A stretch of 64,000 nucleotides of DNA from Tubulanus polymorphus. Taxonomy: Eukaryota; Nemertea; Palaeonemertea; Tubulaniformes; Tubulanidae. The notes beneath the pieces were generated by a model, which worked only from the letters and a program-made list of their open reading frames with translations, searched no databases and had not been told where the DNA came from. The translations under genes and the position numbers were made by a program. The first letter of the stretch is position 1. Each line of letters opens with the position of its first letter. Positions 11,399 to 23,900 of the stretch are shown here, piece by piece. Location of the stretch: the NCBI RefSeq assembly GCF_964204645.1, contig NC_134026.1, forward strand, positions 30,256,650 to 30,320,649, in the 5' to 3' direction.

Positions 11399-12354
11399 AT
11401 GTATATAATGTACATATTTGATGATTAACTTCATAAGTATACATGAATAATTGCCTTTAGTAGGCTGGTCCTACATTTTGAGTTTAAAGGCTAGATTTCT
11501 GGAAATAAAATTCTTATCAAGTTAACTTTGTTTGAATTCTAAATTGATTTAAGTGAAAACGAGGAGTTAAACAACCGAGCTACGAACTAAACAAATACTG
11601 GACTCCGCGTCGCAGGAAGTGATGCCGGCGTCACATGTACATGTTTAGATCAATAATCGGCAAATAATAAACCATGGAAACGACCATTCGAGGAGATTCA
11701 ACCACATTGAAATAAATGCTGTACTTATGACTTTTCTTCATCGATCTCAACTTGTTTAATAGTAAGTATGATAGATGAATGAAGCTTTCATTCGACAACA
11801 TTAATTGGATTAAAAATGAATAGTGATGATCAGTGAAGCGGAACTTCTGTGTATCGCATTACGACATCATTCAATCCTAAATACTCGACGATCAGTCACG
11901 ATTTTCTCAATCAATCGAATAAAGGCGATATTTTTCATCCAATTTTTGTAATAATTTAAAAGATTACCATGGTGGATCGAGCGACACTTGAGAACAGATA
12001 ATATTGACCCCTTTTTATATCCTGGATTCAGTTCCACGCTTATGAGTTATAGTGTAAAATTCCGAAATAAAATCAGTTCCTTTTCAATGTTTTAATTTAA
12101 GACTTAGTTTATGAACTTAGTTAATGTACTTAGAGCAGATTCAGAACTATCACCAACATTTTCCATAGTGTCATTACGTACTAATTAATTACCTTCACCT
12201 CAAAATGACCTTATTCGTTTTAACTCATGACAATAGAACAATTACTAAAATGTTCAATTTAAACTATCAAGAGAATTCAAGTAATTAACAAATCTATCAA
12301 TCAACAACTTATCTCTCAGGATACGGTCACCCCGAGTGCGTAAATGGCAACATG
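11399..12354. other. intergenic, no feature recognised
   Basis: AT-rich DNA between the SVWC-ShKT gene and the GPCR gene. No coding exon or clear repeat seen. Confidence 0.5.
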
Positions 12355-12410
12355 GTCACGTGACAGCGCTTTTAATGAGCAAACTAGGAGAATACGGCGG
12401 GTCACGTGAT
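12355..12410. promoter_or_regulatory. paired GTCACGTGA(C/T) E-boxes upstream of GPCR
   Basis: GTCACGTGAC at 12355-12364 and GTCACGTGAT at 12401-12410, 46 bp apart and 180-230 bp upstream of the GPCR start codon. This is the palindromic E-box form bound by MiT/TFE-type and USF-type bHLH-zip factors. Function is inferred. Confidence 0.45.
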
Positions 12411-12587
12411 GCAGCGTATCAGTGACGCGCGACTGTTCTGTGTAACTGCGTTAGAACTGAAGAAGTGAGATCGGCACTTGATAGGTCTTAGAAAAGTTGG
12501 AGAAGACACTTGAAAATATAAAAGATGATCTCAACACGTAACAGTTTCATCGGATGAAGATAGCGGAACTTGCGAAACCTCGAGACA

Positions 12588-15000
12588 ATGATAACAACAA
12601 CTACATCATCTCCAGTTCCCGAGGAACCGATTGGTGACTCCCCCTGGGTGACATTCGGAAAAGCAATATTTCTGATACCGCTTAACATACTAATCATCTG
12701 CGGGAATATATTGGTTATTGTGGCCATATTAAAATTCAAGCGTTTACGGCAACGAATATCGAATTATTTCATCTTATCCCTCGGTGTAGCGGACCTGCTA
12801 GTCGGAATAATCGTCGTACCATTTGCGGCCACATATTCTCTGTTAGGATACTGGCCTTTCGGTTCAATTTTCTGTAATATCCACGCTTCATTTGACGTTA
12901 GTTTATGTACGAGTAGTATATTGAATTTATGCGCGATTTCTCTCGACAGATATCTAGCGATTCGGTCACCGTTATTGTATCATTCTCGGATGACGGGATG
13001 TCGGGCGATCGCGATGATCGCTGTAACTTGGAGCGCCGGATTCATGTTCTTCATCCCTATAAACATCGGTGCCTACAAAGCGCAAGGTTTCGAATGGCTT
13101 TACGAAGAACCGACGATTTGTCAGTTGGTAATGAACACTACGTTCGCCCTGGTCGCCGTCACATTGTCGTTTTATATACCGTTATTAGTGATCATTTTTA
13201 CGTACAGTTACATTTTCAAAATCGCCCATTCGCAGGCCGTAAAAATAGCGGATATGGAACAGACTGGCGCCAATCTGAATCTGGAGGATTCTCAGTCTAC
13301 AAGAGGAGGAATTACGAAACAAAAGAGACGCTTAAAATCCGAACGTAAAGCTATTAAAGCCGTCGGTCTTGTTGTGGGAATATTTCTGTTATGTTGGTTA
13401 CCTTTCTTCATCGTCTATCCAACTGATGCTCTGTGTAGATGTGTCGTAGAGATGGTTTATAATGTAGTCATGTGGATCGCTTTGATGAACTCGGCTATAA
13501 ATCCATTCATTTACGCGTTCAACGATGACTTCAGGTGAGTTTGAAAAGTTGAAATTTAGTCAGGAACCGGTTCCACAGTTCTGAGTTGGTTTTTACTTTC
13601 GAAAGTCGAAAATAAACTTATCTAAATCTAGAGTTAAATTCAACTAAGAAATTTGGAACTAACCGAAGTAAGATACAGTTTTCATATACAATATGATATA
13701 AATACAAAAAAAGCTTGAAACCGACAGCCGAATAACTGTGGAGCTTGCACCAGGAGCCAGTTGCGGTTTATTCTTTAACTGATGAAGATTTCTCCTAATG
13801 AAAATCCATCGTAACAACTGATTGAATATTCTTGGCTTATCACTGAATAACAGTCTTACCCTCAGCATATCATCGGCTAATTGATAAATCATAGGTAATC
13901 CCCTTTGTCGCGTGATCGAGTTTTACCCGACGTTAATTCGGATTTGGAAATTGCCTTTTTGCAATCGAAAGAAATTGAGTGACGATATTCGATGACATAT
14001 AATGAGTTCAACTTTGAAGAGAAAGTAAGTAGAGATTGCTCGTTTTTCCGACGACTTTTCGATGGATTTTAAAATTTCGATTTTGAATCGTTTACAGAAG
14101 AAAAAGATTCGTGACTTTGTAAAGAGACAGTCACACCGTATTTCACTGTTTAGCGTGGTAAAAAAAGAAAGCAAAAAGCAATAGATTTATAACGATTTTA
14201 ACATTGGATTTACTTCGAATCCTCTGCTTCGTCTATTCGGCCGTGAACCTGGTTCACTTTGTCATTCACTTTTACTTCAAATAATCGAAACGAGTTTTTA
14301 TCATAGTTAAGTTTTGTCGCTCGTTAAAGGATCTCAGATGATGTTTCAAACTGCTCATTAGTGACTAATTAACGCGTGCATCAATATACCGTACAAAAAC
14401 ACTGTATAATCAACTCTTTAATGAAACTAATATATTCTTACATCGGTTATTTATCACCAGCATCGAGAAACAGGAGAATAAAAAGCCGCCAGCTCAAATG
14501 TATTCCTTTTTTTTCTGACATCTCCTAGAATTAAGACATGGTCTCTGAAACCCGTTTTGGAGAGCTCGATTGTAGAACTACGTGCTGACCCGCACATTCA
14601 CCCCTTCACCGGACGTCGTAACTGAGCTGTTTGAATACCAACTAGATCACAGTTTATATCCCCCATTATCCGCCAGAATACGGATAAAGGATGATCACAA
14701 TGATTGCTAACTTCTTCCTGTTAAGATCCTGTGAACTTATCAACTCATAATGAGAAGAAACCCATTTTTTGAAATACGATTATTGTATAAATTGAAACCA
14801 TTTTCATCTGAAGCTACAACCCATAAAGCGATCGACTTTTTTAAATATTTTTCAGGTATGCTTTCCTCACGTTGTTATGCTGTAATAAAAAACGCTGGTT
14901 GACAGGAAGTTCAGATGCGCCACCGAGTCAGATTCCTTCTGGACCATCTACGATTAATGATAAACCAATATTTACAGTTTCACACGGAAATAATCGGTGA
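12588..15000 (+). CDS. class A (aminergic-type) G protein-coupled receptor, two exons
   Basis: Exons 12588-13534 and 14856-15000 (donor GTGAGT, acceptor TTTTTCAG, phase 2), 363 aa. The first ATG is at 12588; a stop at 12561 precedes it. Seven hydrophobic helices are visible. Class A signatures: GNILVI in TM1, SLGVADLLVG in TM2, an Asp at residue 103 in TM3 (the amine-anchoring D3.32) followed by LDRYLAI (DRY 120-122), FLLCWLPFF in TM6 and NSAINPFIYAF in TM7. The second exon supplies helix 8 with a CC pair (probable palmitoylation) and a short tail. The third intracellular loop is basic and of moderate length. D3.32 and the TM6 motif indicate a biogenic amine-like ligand such as octopamine, dopamine, histamine or a trace amine, but the subtype cannot be fixed by eye. 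Located in the plasma membrane, signalling through G proteins. Confidence 0.88.
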
Positions 15001-15261
15001 AGACCATCCTCCGGGTTTATCTTTTATTTGATGTCTTGTCGCACGTGAATTAAGTCACGTTAAATACCATATATGATAAAAGACTATGTAACATATTTGA
15101 TGTTGATTGAATGGTGTTTTGTATTTCGATAGTCTACCGAATAGACAAATACTGAAAACAATAATAACGACTGTAAGATTGTTTCTGTTTTTCATTGAAT
15201 TTTATTCTAGATTTTAAGTAATATTTACTGTACATATATTTAATTATTTACAAAATCATTA

Positions 15262-15267
15262 AATAAA
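15262..15267 (+). terminator. AATAAA polyadenylation signal, GPCR gene
   Basis: Canonical hexamer about 260 nt after the GPCR stop codon, before the convergent VAX gene. Confidence 0.5.
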
Positions 15268-15677
15268 AGCTGTTCTCGTGTATATATTACTGAATAATCG
15301 ACGATATTGTATCTATTTTTCAGATTAATCTGTGTTTAAAATGTATATGATTTGTATATTGCTTCCGACATTAGAGACATATTTGCACACGATGCGATCA
15401 ATTGACCTAAAACTGAGGTAGATCAGGGTCTCCTCCCTCTCCTCGTATATATCGCAAAAATCTTAAAAAGCAGAAAGTATGATGAACCTCTGTCAAATGT
15501 GAAATGAAAATTACTTCATACGTTTACTAAAAATTTCGGTCCGAACAAAAACCGAGGCTTTAGTTCGCGTTATTGTTTTGTTCGAAGACGCAGAAATGCG
15601 TCTGGACATGACCTATTGACCTATTAACGTGTCACCTATTAAGTTTGAAAAAGAAGAAACCATAGTTCAATTTCTGT

Positions 15678-18600
15678 TCAACTCATAGAGTACGGTTGAT
15701 AGAAGTTATGCGGTGTTGGTTGTGGTATATAAGTCGGTTTCGGTTGAGTTTGTAGAATGCGCAGTATATTACAAGCGGCCATGCTTTCGGCGTTCTGTTT
15801 TCGAGATTCCGCTTCCCGAAACTTGTCACGTTTATATTTCGTGCGTCGATTTTGAAACCAAACTTTAACCTGGAATTAAACACGAAGAGAAAAAGATGAA
15901 GAATTAATGAAACGATCAGCGTTCTCGTGGATGATTAAGTAAAGATAGTAACATATTCCCGAATCAGCCACCATAACTATGGCATTGATTACCACTTGAA
16001 TTCTTAAGTAGACACTTTTTAATTACGGAAAACTTGTTTCTCCGCGGATCAAACTGATTCTAATAATAGATAGAAATCATTACGACATCAAAATATTTCT
16101 ATATCCACATTAACCACGAATGGTGATTGTATTTGTATTCTCTCTATCAATGCAATCAATTGTTCTGAAGTAAAACGCGTCGCAGGGATTTACTGCGTGT
16201 TACGCGTGAACGGTTTTCATGTACCAGTTAGATGGAAGTAAATTGCGCCCCCTGGTGGGAATTGGACATGATCTAAAACGGTGAGCAATAATAAACTCAC
16301 ACCTTGAATCGTGGAAAGAATTCTAGTCGATGCGACGGACTGTGGTTTGATAACCCAACTGTGTTGATTGGCAGTCCCTCTTTAAACAGACAATACGGGT
16401 TTAATCGTCAATAGCGCATCGTGTACCTCCTGGTTATAACTTTTTAATTTCCCTTTTTGTGCGATTTAAGGACTAGATAACACAACGAACGGGTTCAACC
16501 GGTGCAGATTTTCGGGTACACAATCAGATCAGCTTAGTTCGGGTATTCAGTACAAATTACTGTCAATAAAGGATATTGAATACTGTACATGTTCAATAGT
16601 CCATAAAATGTACATCTTAAGAGCACTTGATTATAGATATATACGATGATTATATAAAACACGTGATGAGTAGAATAAAAATGAATATCAATGAAGTTCA
16701 ACTAGAAACACGTGCTGTTTATTTTCTCTTTTCTATCGTGAAATAATAGAAAACAAAACCGTTTTTATTTTGTCACTTTGGAAAAAATGTCATGCAACCA
16801 AATTCTGAGAAAGTCAACCATTCTAAATCCGTGACGTGTTGTAACGGTAATATAAGATCCCACACGTATATAGGAAGAAAAAGAAGTCTGAATATGTTTC
16901 CTTGAGCAGTAGTTCATTCAACGTTCCGACGTTCTTCAGGAATACTAATGACAAAATTCAGAGATATATGAATATATCTGTCTGCATCGATATTCCTGAA
17001 GATGACTAATATGATATTAGTCGAAATGTTGTACAAAAATTCATTCACTGAAGGCGGAAACCTTTTCGCATTCATTTTTTCATGAATGTGGGATTTCATA
17101 TTTTCTGAGTCAGTTTTCTTCAGCCGGCGTGCAGAGTTTGTCGTCGGGCCACGCTATTCGACTCTCACCTGTGTTTCTGATAAAGCCAGTCTCTGAGCTA
17201 AATCAGTTCGCTCCCGTCCGACCAGATATTGGTTACGTTGAAATTCGTGTTCTAAGTAGTAAAGTTGTTCGGCAGAGAAAGTGGTTCGAGCCCGTTTAGG
17301 TCTGTCTAAATCTAACGCTTTCGGGAATACTAGTTCTTTCACGGTTCCATTCGCATCTGCAATTACAAATAATCGTAGGATCATTGAATAAAACTAACGA
17401 GAAGTACATTTTCCCACTACGAAAATTCAAACAACGTTTTATTCAAGGACACAATTAAACCACTGAAATAGATTCATCATAAAGTGATGTAACAGAAATT
17501 ACGAGTTAAAACTGTTTTGTTAAATCATGGACTCTAAAAACGAGGAGTTCAGTTTGACAAGGATTTAACGCGGGTTGAACTTTGTGTGTGTCCAACACGA
17601 AGTACAATAAATAGTTTTATTGTAATTACACAATTTTAAGATGAAACCCTCATTCGCGGTGGTCATTATAAGTAGCACTTTGGAGCCTAATTGCGCGTGA
17701 AGATGAGAAACCCATAGCCTCCAAACCCTCAGATAGTGACACGTATCTATATATACCCCGTTTAGCGGTCATCTTTTAGTGTCATTTGTCTACAATAAAT
17801 TTTATGTGGTTTAAATCTAAGGCATCTTAACTCCGATAGTTTCCATTCCAAATATGACCATTTGAAATTGCTAACTTCATTGTTTTACTGTTAATTCGTA
17901 AAATAATCATTTTCTATATTCGATATTTCTGAATAAATATCTATGTGGTTGGTTTCGGGTTATTCATTCCAAAATGAACATATGGCAAGATTTGAAAAGG
18001 TAAAATTGTTGAATACAGTAACGCAAAAAATCGTTCATTGAAATGCCCTTCGGCTTCAGCCGTGGGCATCACTTTAGGCTAAACTTCACCAGGAATTGTC
18101 AAACAACATAACATTTTTTTTCTATCAAGTTTTTAAGTCACGAAGTTTCGACTGCTTTCAAAAGGAAAATATTTGTTTTCTGGCCATCTTGCTCGTAACT
18201 GTCAAGATAAATATTTCAAACTCGAATTTCACCATCACAAGCAAGTTAGTTTCTTTTCACAGAAAATTCTCCGCGTTAAAAATATTTCATGAAAATATAA
18301 GAACAGATGCCGCGATTAATAGAAATATTAACCGCATTAAGAAAAATTGTCATCTTGACGCCCGGGACAATGACGAAAATTAATCCAAGTGACAAAATAT
18401 CACTTTTTGGGATCAGATATCAAATAATTTTTGGCGACATATGTTTTATTTCACACTTGATTTTACGCTTCAAAAAGGCGGTTTCTCTCTGAAAGCATTT
18501 GATTTATCGCGTTTAGTATCGCGGTAAAAGCCGTATCAGATTTCATAATTATATTATGTCAAAATTCAATATTCCCTCCGCCACTGATCTGACAAAAAAC

Positions 18601-20900
18601 ATGCGACAGGCAACGTGTAACTTGAAAGGTTCATAGAGCAATTAAACTGCAGTAGATTGAGCAGCATCTCTTCACTTGATGCAGCTTATCTGAGATGGTA
18701 TGTTATAGAATGATATCAACTGCATGTATACATGAATTTAGGAGATCGAAAAAGAAAACGTCATCAAAAGCGTTTTCGGACTCTCTCTAAGACCATCGTG
18801 ATCAAATGTTATGAATAATTTTTAATCTTTTTAATTTGTATGTTATCTTTTATGTTTAATTCTAGTATCGATTCTCCACGATTGTGTGTACGGGTAATTA
18901 TACTATATCGTGATATGTTGACGGTATTTCGTAAATAACGTAACATTCAGGATACAACGCGTGTATGGTCAACTGAATGTATGGTTTGAACAATGATCTG
19001 CGTCAAAGTTCACTGATTATTTAGAATAAACTACTAAATGAATTAACTCACGCTTCAACGTGAATCCAATAAACTTTATGATTTTTGATTAATTCCACTC
19101 GCTCTGATTGGCAGCTGCTCGAATGAATATATCAATTCCCAAATTGAAGGTATCGACGACTGATTAATCATAGATTCAAATCGTTTAGGTTTTTAGTTTA
19201 AAGTCGTTTCTGCAAATGGCAGAATTTCATTGTAAAAAAAATGATCGTTCACAAAAACTGTTCGGACAAAGAATTTGTTTCGAGTGGCAATTACTATTCG
19301 CGGGTGCTATTTTATTTACCTCGGCGATGCTATGTTCGAAAATAACGAGCCACGACTTAATAGCAGCTCAGTAAATTGCTCCAAACTTTGCGTCTATTCT
19401 TCCTTCATATTTAATAACTTGAGTCGATGCAGTTTTGGATGTGGAGAGAAAAGGCCCACGGCAGACACCTTGGGGAATAAAGTGATAGCCCGAGGCGGAC
19501 GCTTCGAGGAATCAAACCAATGATAAATCTAGTTAAATAGCCGCAGGCTACGCGCAGATTGCTGGGAGCGAAGTCCTCCACGATGGAAGCAAAGCCTATA
19601 GTTTTGTCACCTGGAGCGATTTTCACAACTCTAGCCTCAGAAAATCGTATTGTTAGTGAATATCATAACAGATTTAACACTTTGTTACATCGGTTGTTTG
19701 TTAATTAGAAACTCATCTTCACGCGGCTAATGGCCGATCATTAAATTATTGATGCGGGTCTTTAATAATCGAATATCTGATAATAGAAATATATCGCGCT
19801 GATATATCACACAGTGACCTGATTATATCCGAGAATCTCAAATTGTAATTCGAATGGTAATGGATATTTTCAAGAAACTAATTACAAAAAAATGGAAATT
19901 CAATAAAATTTCCGCCGCGTAAAAATCATCCTCGTAATTAAATCATATTACAAATGTGTCCGTTATGACAAATGTTGGTGAAAACTAGATCGATATTTGA
20001 AAAAAAAATGTTCCCCGTAAAGACATATATTTGGATGAAATATTTTTGATGGCTGTAAGATATCATCTATATTGGAGGAGGAAAATAATTTTTTCAAAGA
20101 GGAATTAATCAAGAGTAGTAAATTTTACATCTTATCGCTCGGAAAAAAATCCATAAAAGATTTTTTAATCTTTTTTTAGAACAAAAACAAAAGAAAATAC
20201 AAAATACGAAAAAAGCGAGTCCGAAATGTTTCCTTGAGCTAATATTTTAAACGACGTCTCAATTCAATTGTCATCTTCAGGAAACTTTTGTCTTTAGTAT
20301 TGTGATATTCAATGTGATATCGTAGCAACACGGACACGATGCTTCGTCAAGGTAAATTTATTGTGATTCTTTTTTCTAACGTATCTAAGCACCTTTCTTC
20401 GTGCGTTGTCTCACTTAATTTTTGTAAGTTTTATTTTTTGAGTTTTTTTTATTAATACACTTTCTTAAATAAATTATCAGATATTGTAATTATTTTTCGG
20501 TTATAATCTCAGTTTGTTCGGTTTTATCGCGAGCTTTACTTTATTCATGTTCGTCAAACAAAGTTTAAAATTTAAAAGATCATTTTAGATATAACTTTCA
20601 AAACTGTTTGCCTTACAAGATTTTACTTTGTCCAGTGAATATCTAAATCTTACCTTTAACAGTAATAGTTTTACAATATTCGGGATATTTGTCGGTGTTA
20701 TCGTCGCATATATCTGCTGATTTTTTACTGTGATGATCTCTCGATCTTTCTTCTGTTTCTAGAAGCCGAGAATTCGAACTATTGCCGTAAAATCTATTTG
20801 CGTTATACATATGTTCAGTAGGGGTTCTTTGAGGTCCGATATTATCAACAGCGAAGTCCGAATGACTGTTAAATCTGTAATCTCCAACAACGTTCTCCAT
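15678..20900 (-). CDS. vax: VAX-class ventral anterior homeobox transcription factor
   Basis: Three exons on the minus strand: 20654-20900, 17169-17356, 15678-15869; junction phases 1 and 0; 208 aa. The homeodomain spans residues 102-161, with recognition helix [15 protein letters not shown] (W149, Q151, N152). Diagnostic of VAX rather than EMX or NOTO are the lead-in [10 protein letters not shown]...[22 protein letters not shown], the [17 protein letters not shown] helix 2 region, and the C-terminal block [11 protein letters not shown], which parallels the vertebrate VAX motif after the homeodomain. In vertebrates VAX factors pattern ventral forebrain and eye. The homeodomain is split by an intron directly before the recognition helix. 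Introns of 1.3 and 3.3 kb hold repeats but no other genes. The protein is short, with only about 47 residues after the homeodomain. Confidence 0.92.
15959..15976. repeat. solo terminal end of the 6641-6971 foldback family
   Basis: CCCGAATCAGCCACCATA here is identical to the right end of the element at 6641-6971. No partner end was found nearby, so this is a relic. It lies in a VAX intron. Confidence 0.55.
16885..17040. repeat. dispersed palindromic repeat, copy A
   Basis: Contains ATGTTTCCTTGAGC, GTTCTTCAGGAATACTAATG and, inverted, ATTCCTGAAGATGACTAATA. A related copy sits at 20220-20290 in the next VAX intron. Likely a mobile-element remnant; class not determined. Confidence 0.45.
20220..20292. 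repeat. dispersed palindromic repeat, copy B
   Basis: Shares ATGTTTCCTTGAGC and a downstream TCTTCAGGAA block with the repeat at 16885-17040, at similar spacing. Confidence 0.45.
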
Positions 20901-23900
20901 TTCGAAAGTTTTTTTCTATAATTCTCCGTTCAGCTGCCGAAGTTCTTCCCGGAATGAATTTCTTCTTACTTTTACTGAAACATCGCGCGTTTGTTGCGTT
21001 CTATACAGAAACCTCCGACACGGATTGTGGCGACAGAATGCGACGTGAATCCGATGTATTTTGAGTTTAGATCTTTTATCAAGAATTACCACAAGTGAGT
21101 TATAACACCTCTTCACGGGACTATACACAGCCAAACGGAGCCACTCTATTATGATAGTTTGTTTACAGAGATACTTCTTTTTATGAAAACACGCCGTAAA
21201 CCCGACAATAATTCGCGTCTCCTGTCTTCGCGTGACGACAGCCGGACTCGCCGCCGTTTTAAAAACTCTCGAGTAGAGAATATTTGCAGAAAAGTGGGCG
21301 GTATTCAGCGTTAATCGTGCTTTAAACTCATCAATTAACTGACAAAGAATGACACAAGGAAGACTTCCAAGTGTCCCCGAGTCTTAAAGAAATATTACCA
21401 GTTTTGGACGTGTTCTGATTGGTCGGAGGCTTATTCATTTAGAGTTAGATTTTCTCGTCTGCTGATATCACGTGATGCGTCTGTGGACCCGGTATTGGTT
21501 ATGGAGATCTGTCTCCTGCTGAGCCGACTTGTCTTTGGATTGTATTTCACTTAAATCTAGTAATAGCGTGTATCCTATATAGTCAAGTTCAAATAGGTGA
21601 AAACGACGGAGAGAAGCAAAATATTTCCAGATCTTTATATGATCTCACAGTCGCTGGTTCCGGGAACCACTGTATTTTGTCACTTTACATCTTTCGTTCG
21701 TTCGTTCGTTCTTGGAAATTGGTTTGCCACCAACGCCGGTGTACAAAATTTGAAATGATGTCAATGGTTTTTGGAAAGAATAAATCTTGCAAAACTAAGA
21801 TTCAAAATGAGAGCAGAAATAAGATTCGTCTGGAAATGATTTCACTGAATGTTCGCTTTCACCGCTACATTTTCTAGAGAAAAAATATCGCCTTATAAAA
21901 ACACACACAAATTCAAAATGTGAGCAGATCATCTATATATGAGAAAAAATTCCTCTGGAGAAATATTTCATTGACATTTTTCTGCGTCGCGTGAAGAATT
22001 AGAAGAACTTAGAAAATGTCGATGAAAACAATGAAAACGTATCGTTTGTTTTTGTGAGAAAATGAACGTTCGTGTTTTCACATTTATTCAATCAAGAATC
22101 GTTATAAGATTTGATCGGCGACGAATTGCGACGGTTTGACTCGACGGAGTTATATCGCGGGTGGGCAACTTAGGAAGCGTTTGAACGTCGGGTGTCCATG
22201 TATAAGAAAATGCGTTTATTAAAGAACAATGAAAAATACCATAAACAAAACAGCAGGTGATAACACTATGATCTCCGCACTGCAAGACGATTTCACATTA
22301 TTCAATGATCGTCAATGGGGCGAAAACGTGTGAATTTCGTTAGAAATCAGAAGTCAAGTCAAAACAGGTGGAAGTGTCAACCACTTGAAATAGAACGTGT
22401 TAAAACCCTCCTACGGTGCGGTGACCAGTCATGTCGACACATCACTCTCTCAAGTGTGGTCACATATTTTTCTAACCTCAGACTCCAGGTTTCTATGAAT
22501 TCCCGTCTAACGCCATAATTCGTTATGCAATTTTAAACGTGATTTTCAATTCCAGCTGTTGTTAGTGGATAACGTCTCTATCCCTGATAGAATGAATGAT
22601 TTCTATTTTTCAATTCAAGCATTTCACGATATGAAAATATGTTTGATGTATCAAATCTACACGTGAAGAAACACATTCCCAATTCAAAAGACTGAAACCA
22701 AAAAAGGGGATACACTAATAAGTAAACCAAACAGAATATCCATTTATTCAGGATCACGGTCTGATTGTAAAGATGGTTTTTATTTCGCTTGGTCACTATT
22801 ACTCTCGAGGCAGTGAACGGAGCGGGTGGAACTGAGTGATAATAAACCAGCGCTCATTTCAAATCTTCACTTTTCCGGGTGATTAACAATTCACTGATGA
22901 TCGTCAGTCCGTGAGCCGTTTAAACGCCTGTCAATAACAAAAAGATTGCCCACCCCTCACCACCCCGCGCCCGCGGCCCTTCCGTACGTGTGAACTCGCA
23001 TAATAAACGATTAAAACCGATGCAACTGATAGCCCGTGTTTCATGCGTCAGTTCCCGGCACAAACAACATCAAACTTGTTTCAATTTTAATATCATAATG
23101 CAAATATTTCATTGAATCGTATCCATTGCTTTAAATGGTGCAAACTATAAAGGTATCCATCAGATCAGATTATAACACAAATTCTACATTGAAGTAATTG
23201 TAATTTCGTTGAATGCGATGCAAACTTCGCAGATGTCCCTTTTACAGCGAATTCATTTACTCGAATGGACCAGAGCTTTGTGGACATCGTGAAAGAGTCT
23301 ATGTGAAGAGTGTTTTCAAACCTGTTCTAATGAAGCGAATAAGAATCCGTCTCCTTTCAGACGAGTTTTCTTCATTAGAAGTTAACATCGAAACTTCCAT
23401 TGTTCGTTTGAAAAACGGACGAAAAAAAGTCTCTCGGCAATAGAAAACTAAGGATTTCACCAGAAATTCCTTAAAAATTGTGAGGTTGTTCAAAATATAC
23501 GGGTAAAAATAGATTCATGCTGAAAATAGCAATTCTCCTTGGTCAGCGTCAACGCTATGCGAGTATCTTAATAAAATTGCAAATAAGTACGGCCGTGTTT
23601 CACAGTTGAAAGTTGAACTTTGACTCGTACAAAAATCACTGAGAATGAACTAATTTTAACTCACAACTGTCGAACTGTATCCTGAGGAGAAGGAACGCGC
23701 CTGGTTAGTTTATTTCTCTTTGAGAATCTTACGAACAATTTGCGGTTCAGATCTCGTCATTCGGTGGTGAGATATTGTTTGTTAAACTTAACCGTTTGAG
23801 AATTTAATGAAGCAAAAAACGTTATTCTATTTCCTAAAGCGCTTACAATTGGTTGACAAGGCTTTTGATTAAAGTTTTCATGTAAAACTGATTGACCGGA

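Noticed and set aside
12570-12587. Upstream TTG start for the GPCR
   Set aside because: A non-AUG start is not needed; the ATG at 12588 is only six codons downstream.
12929-13348. 139-codon frame inside the GPCR
   Set aside because: Shadow frame of the receptor coding exon.
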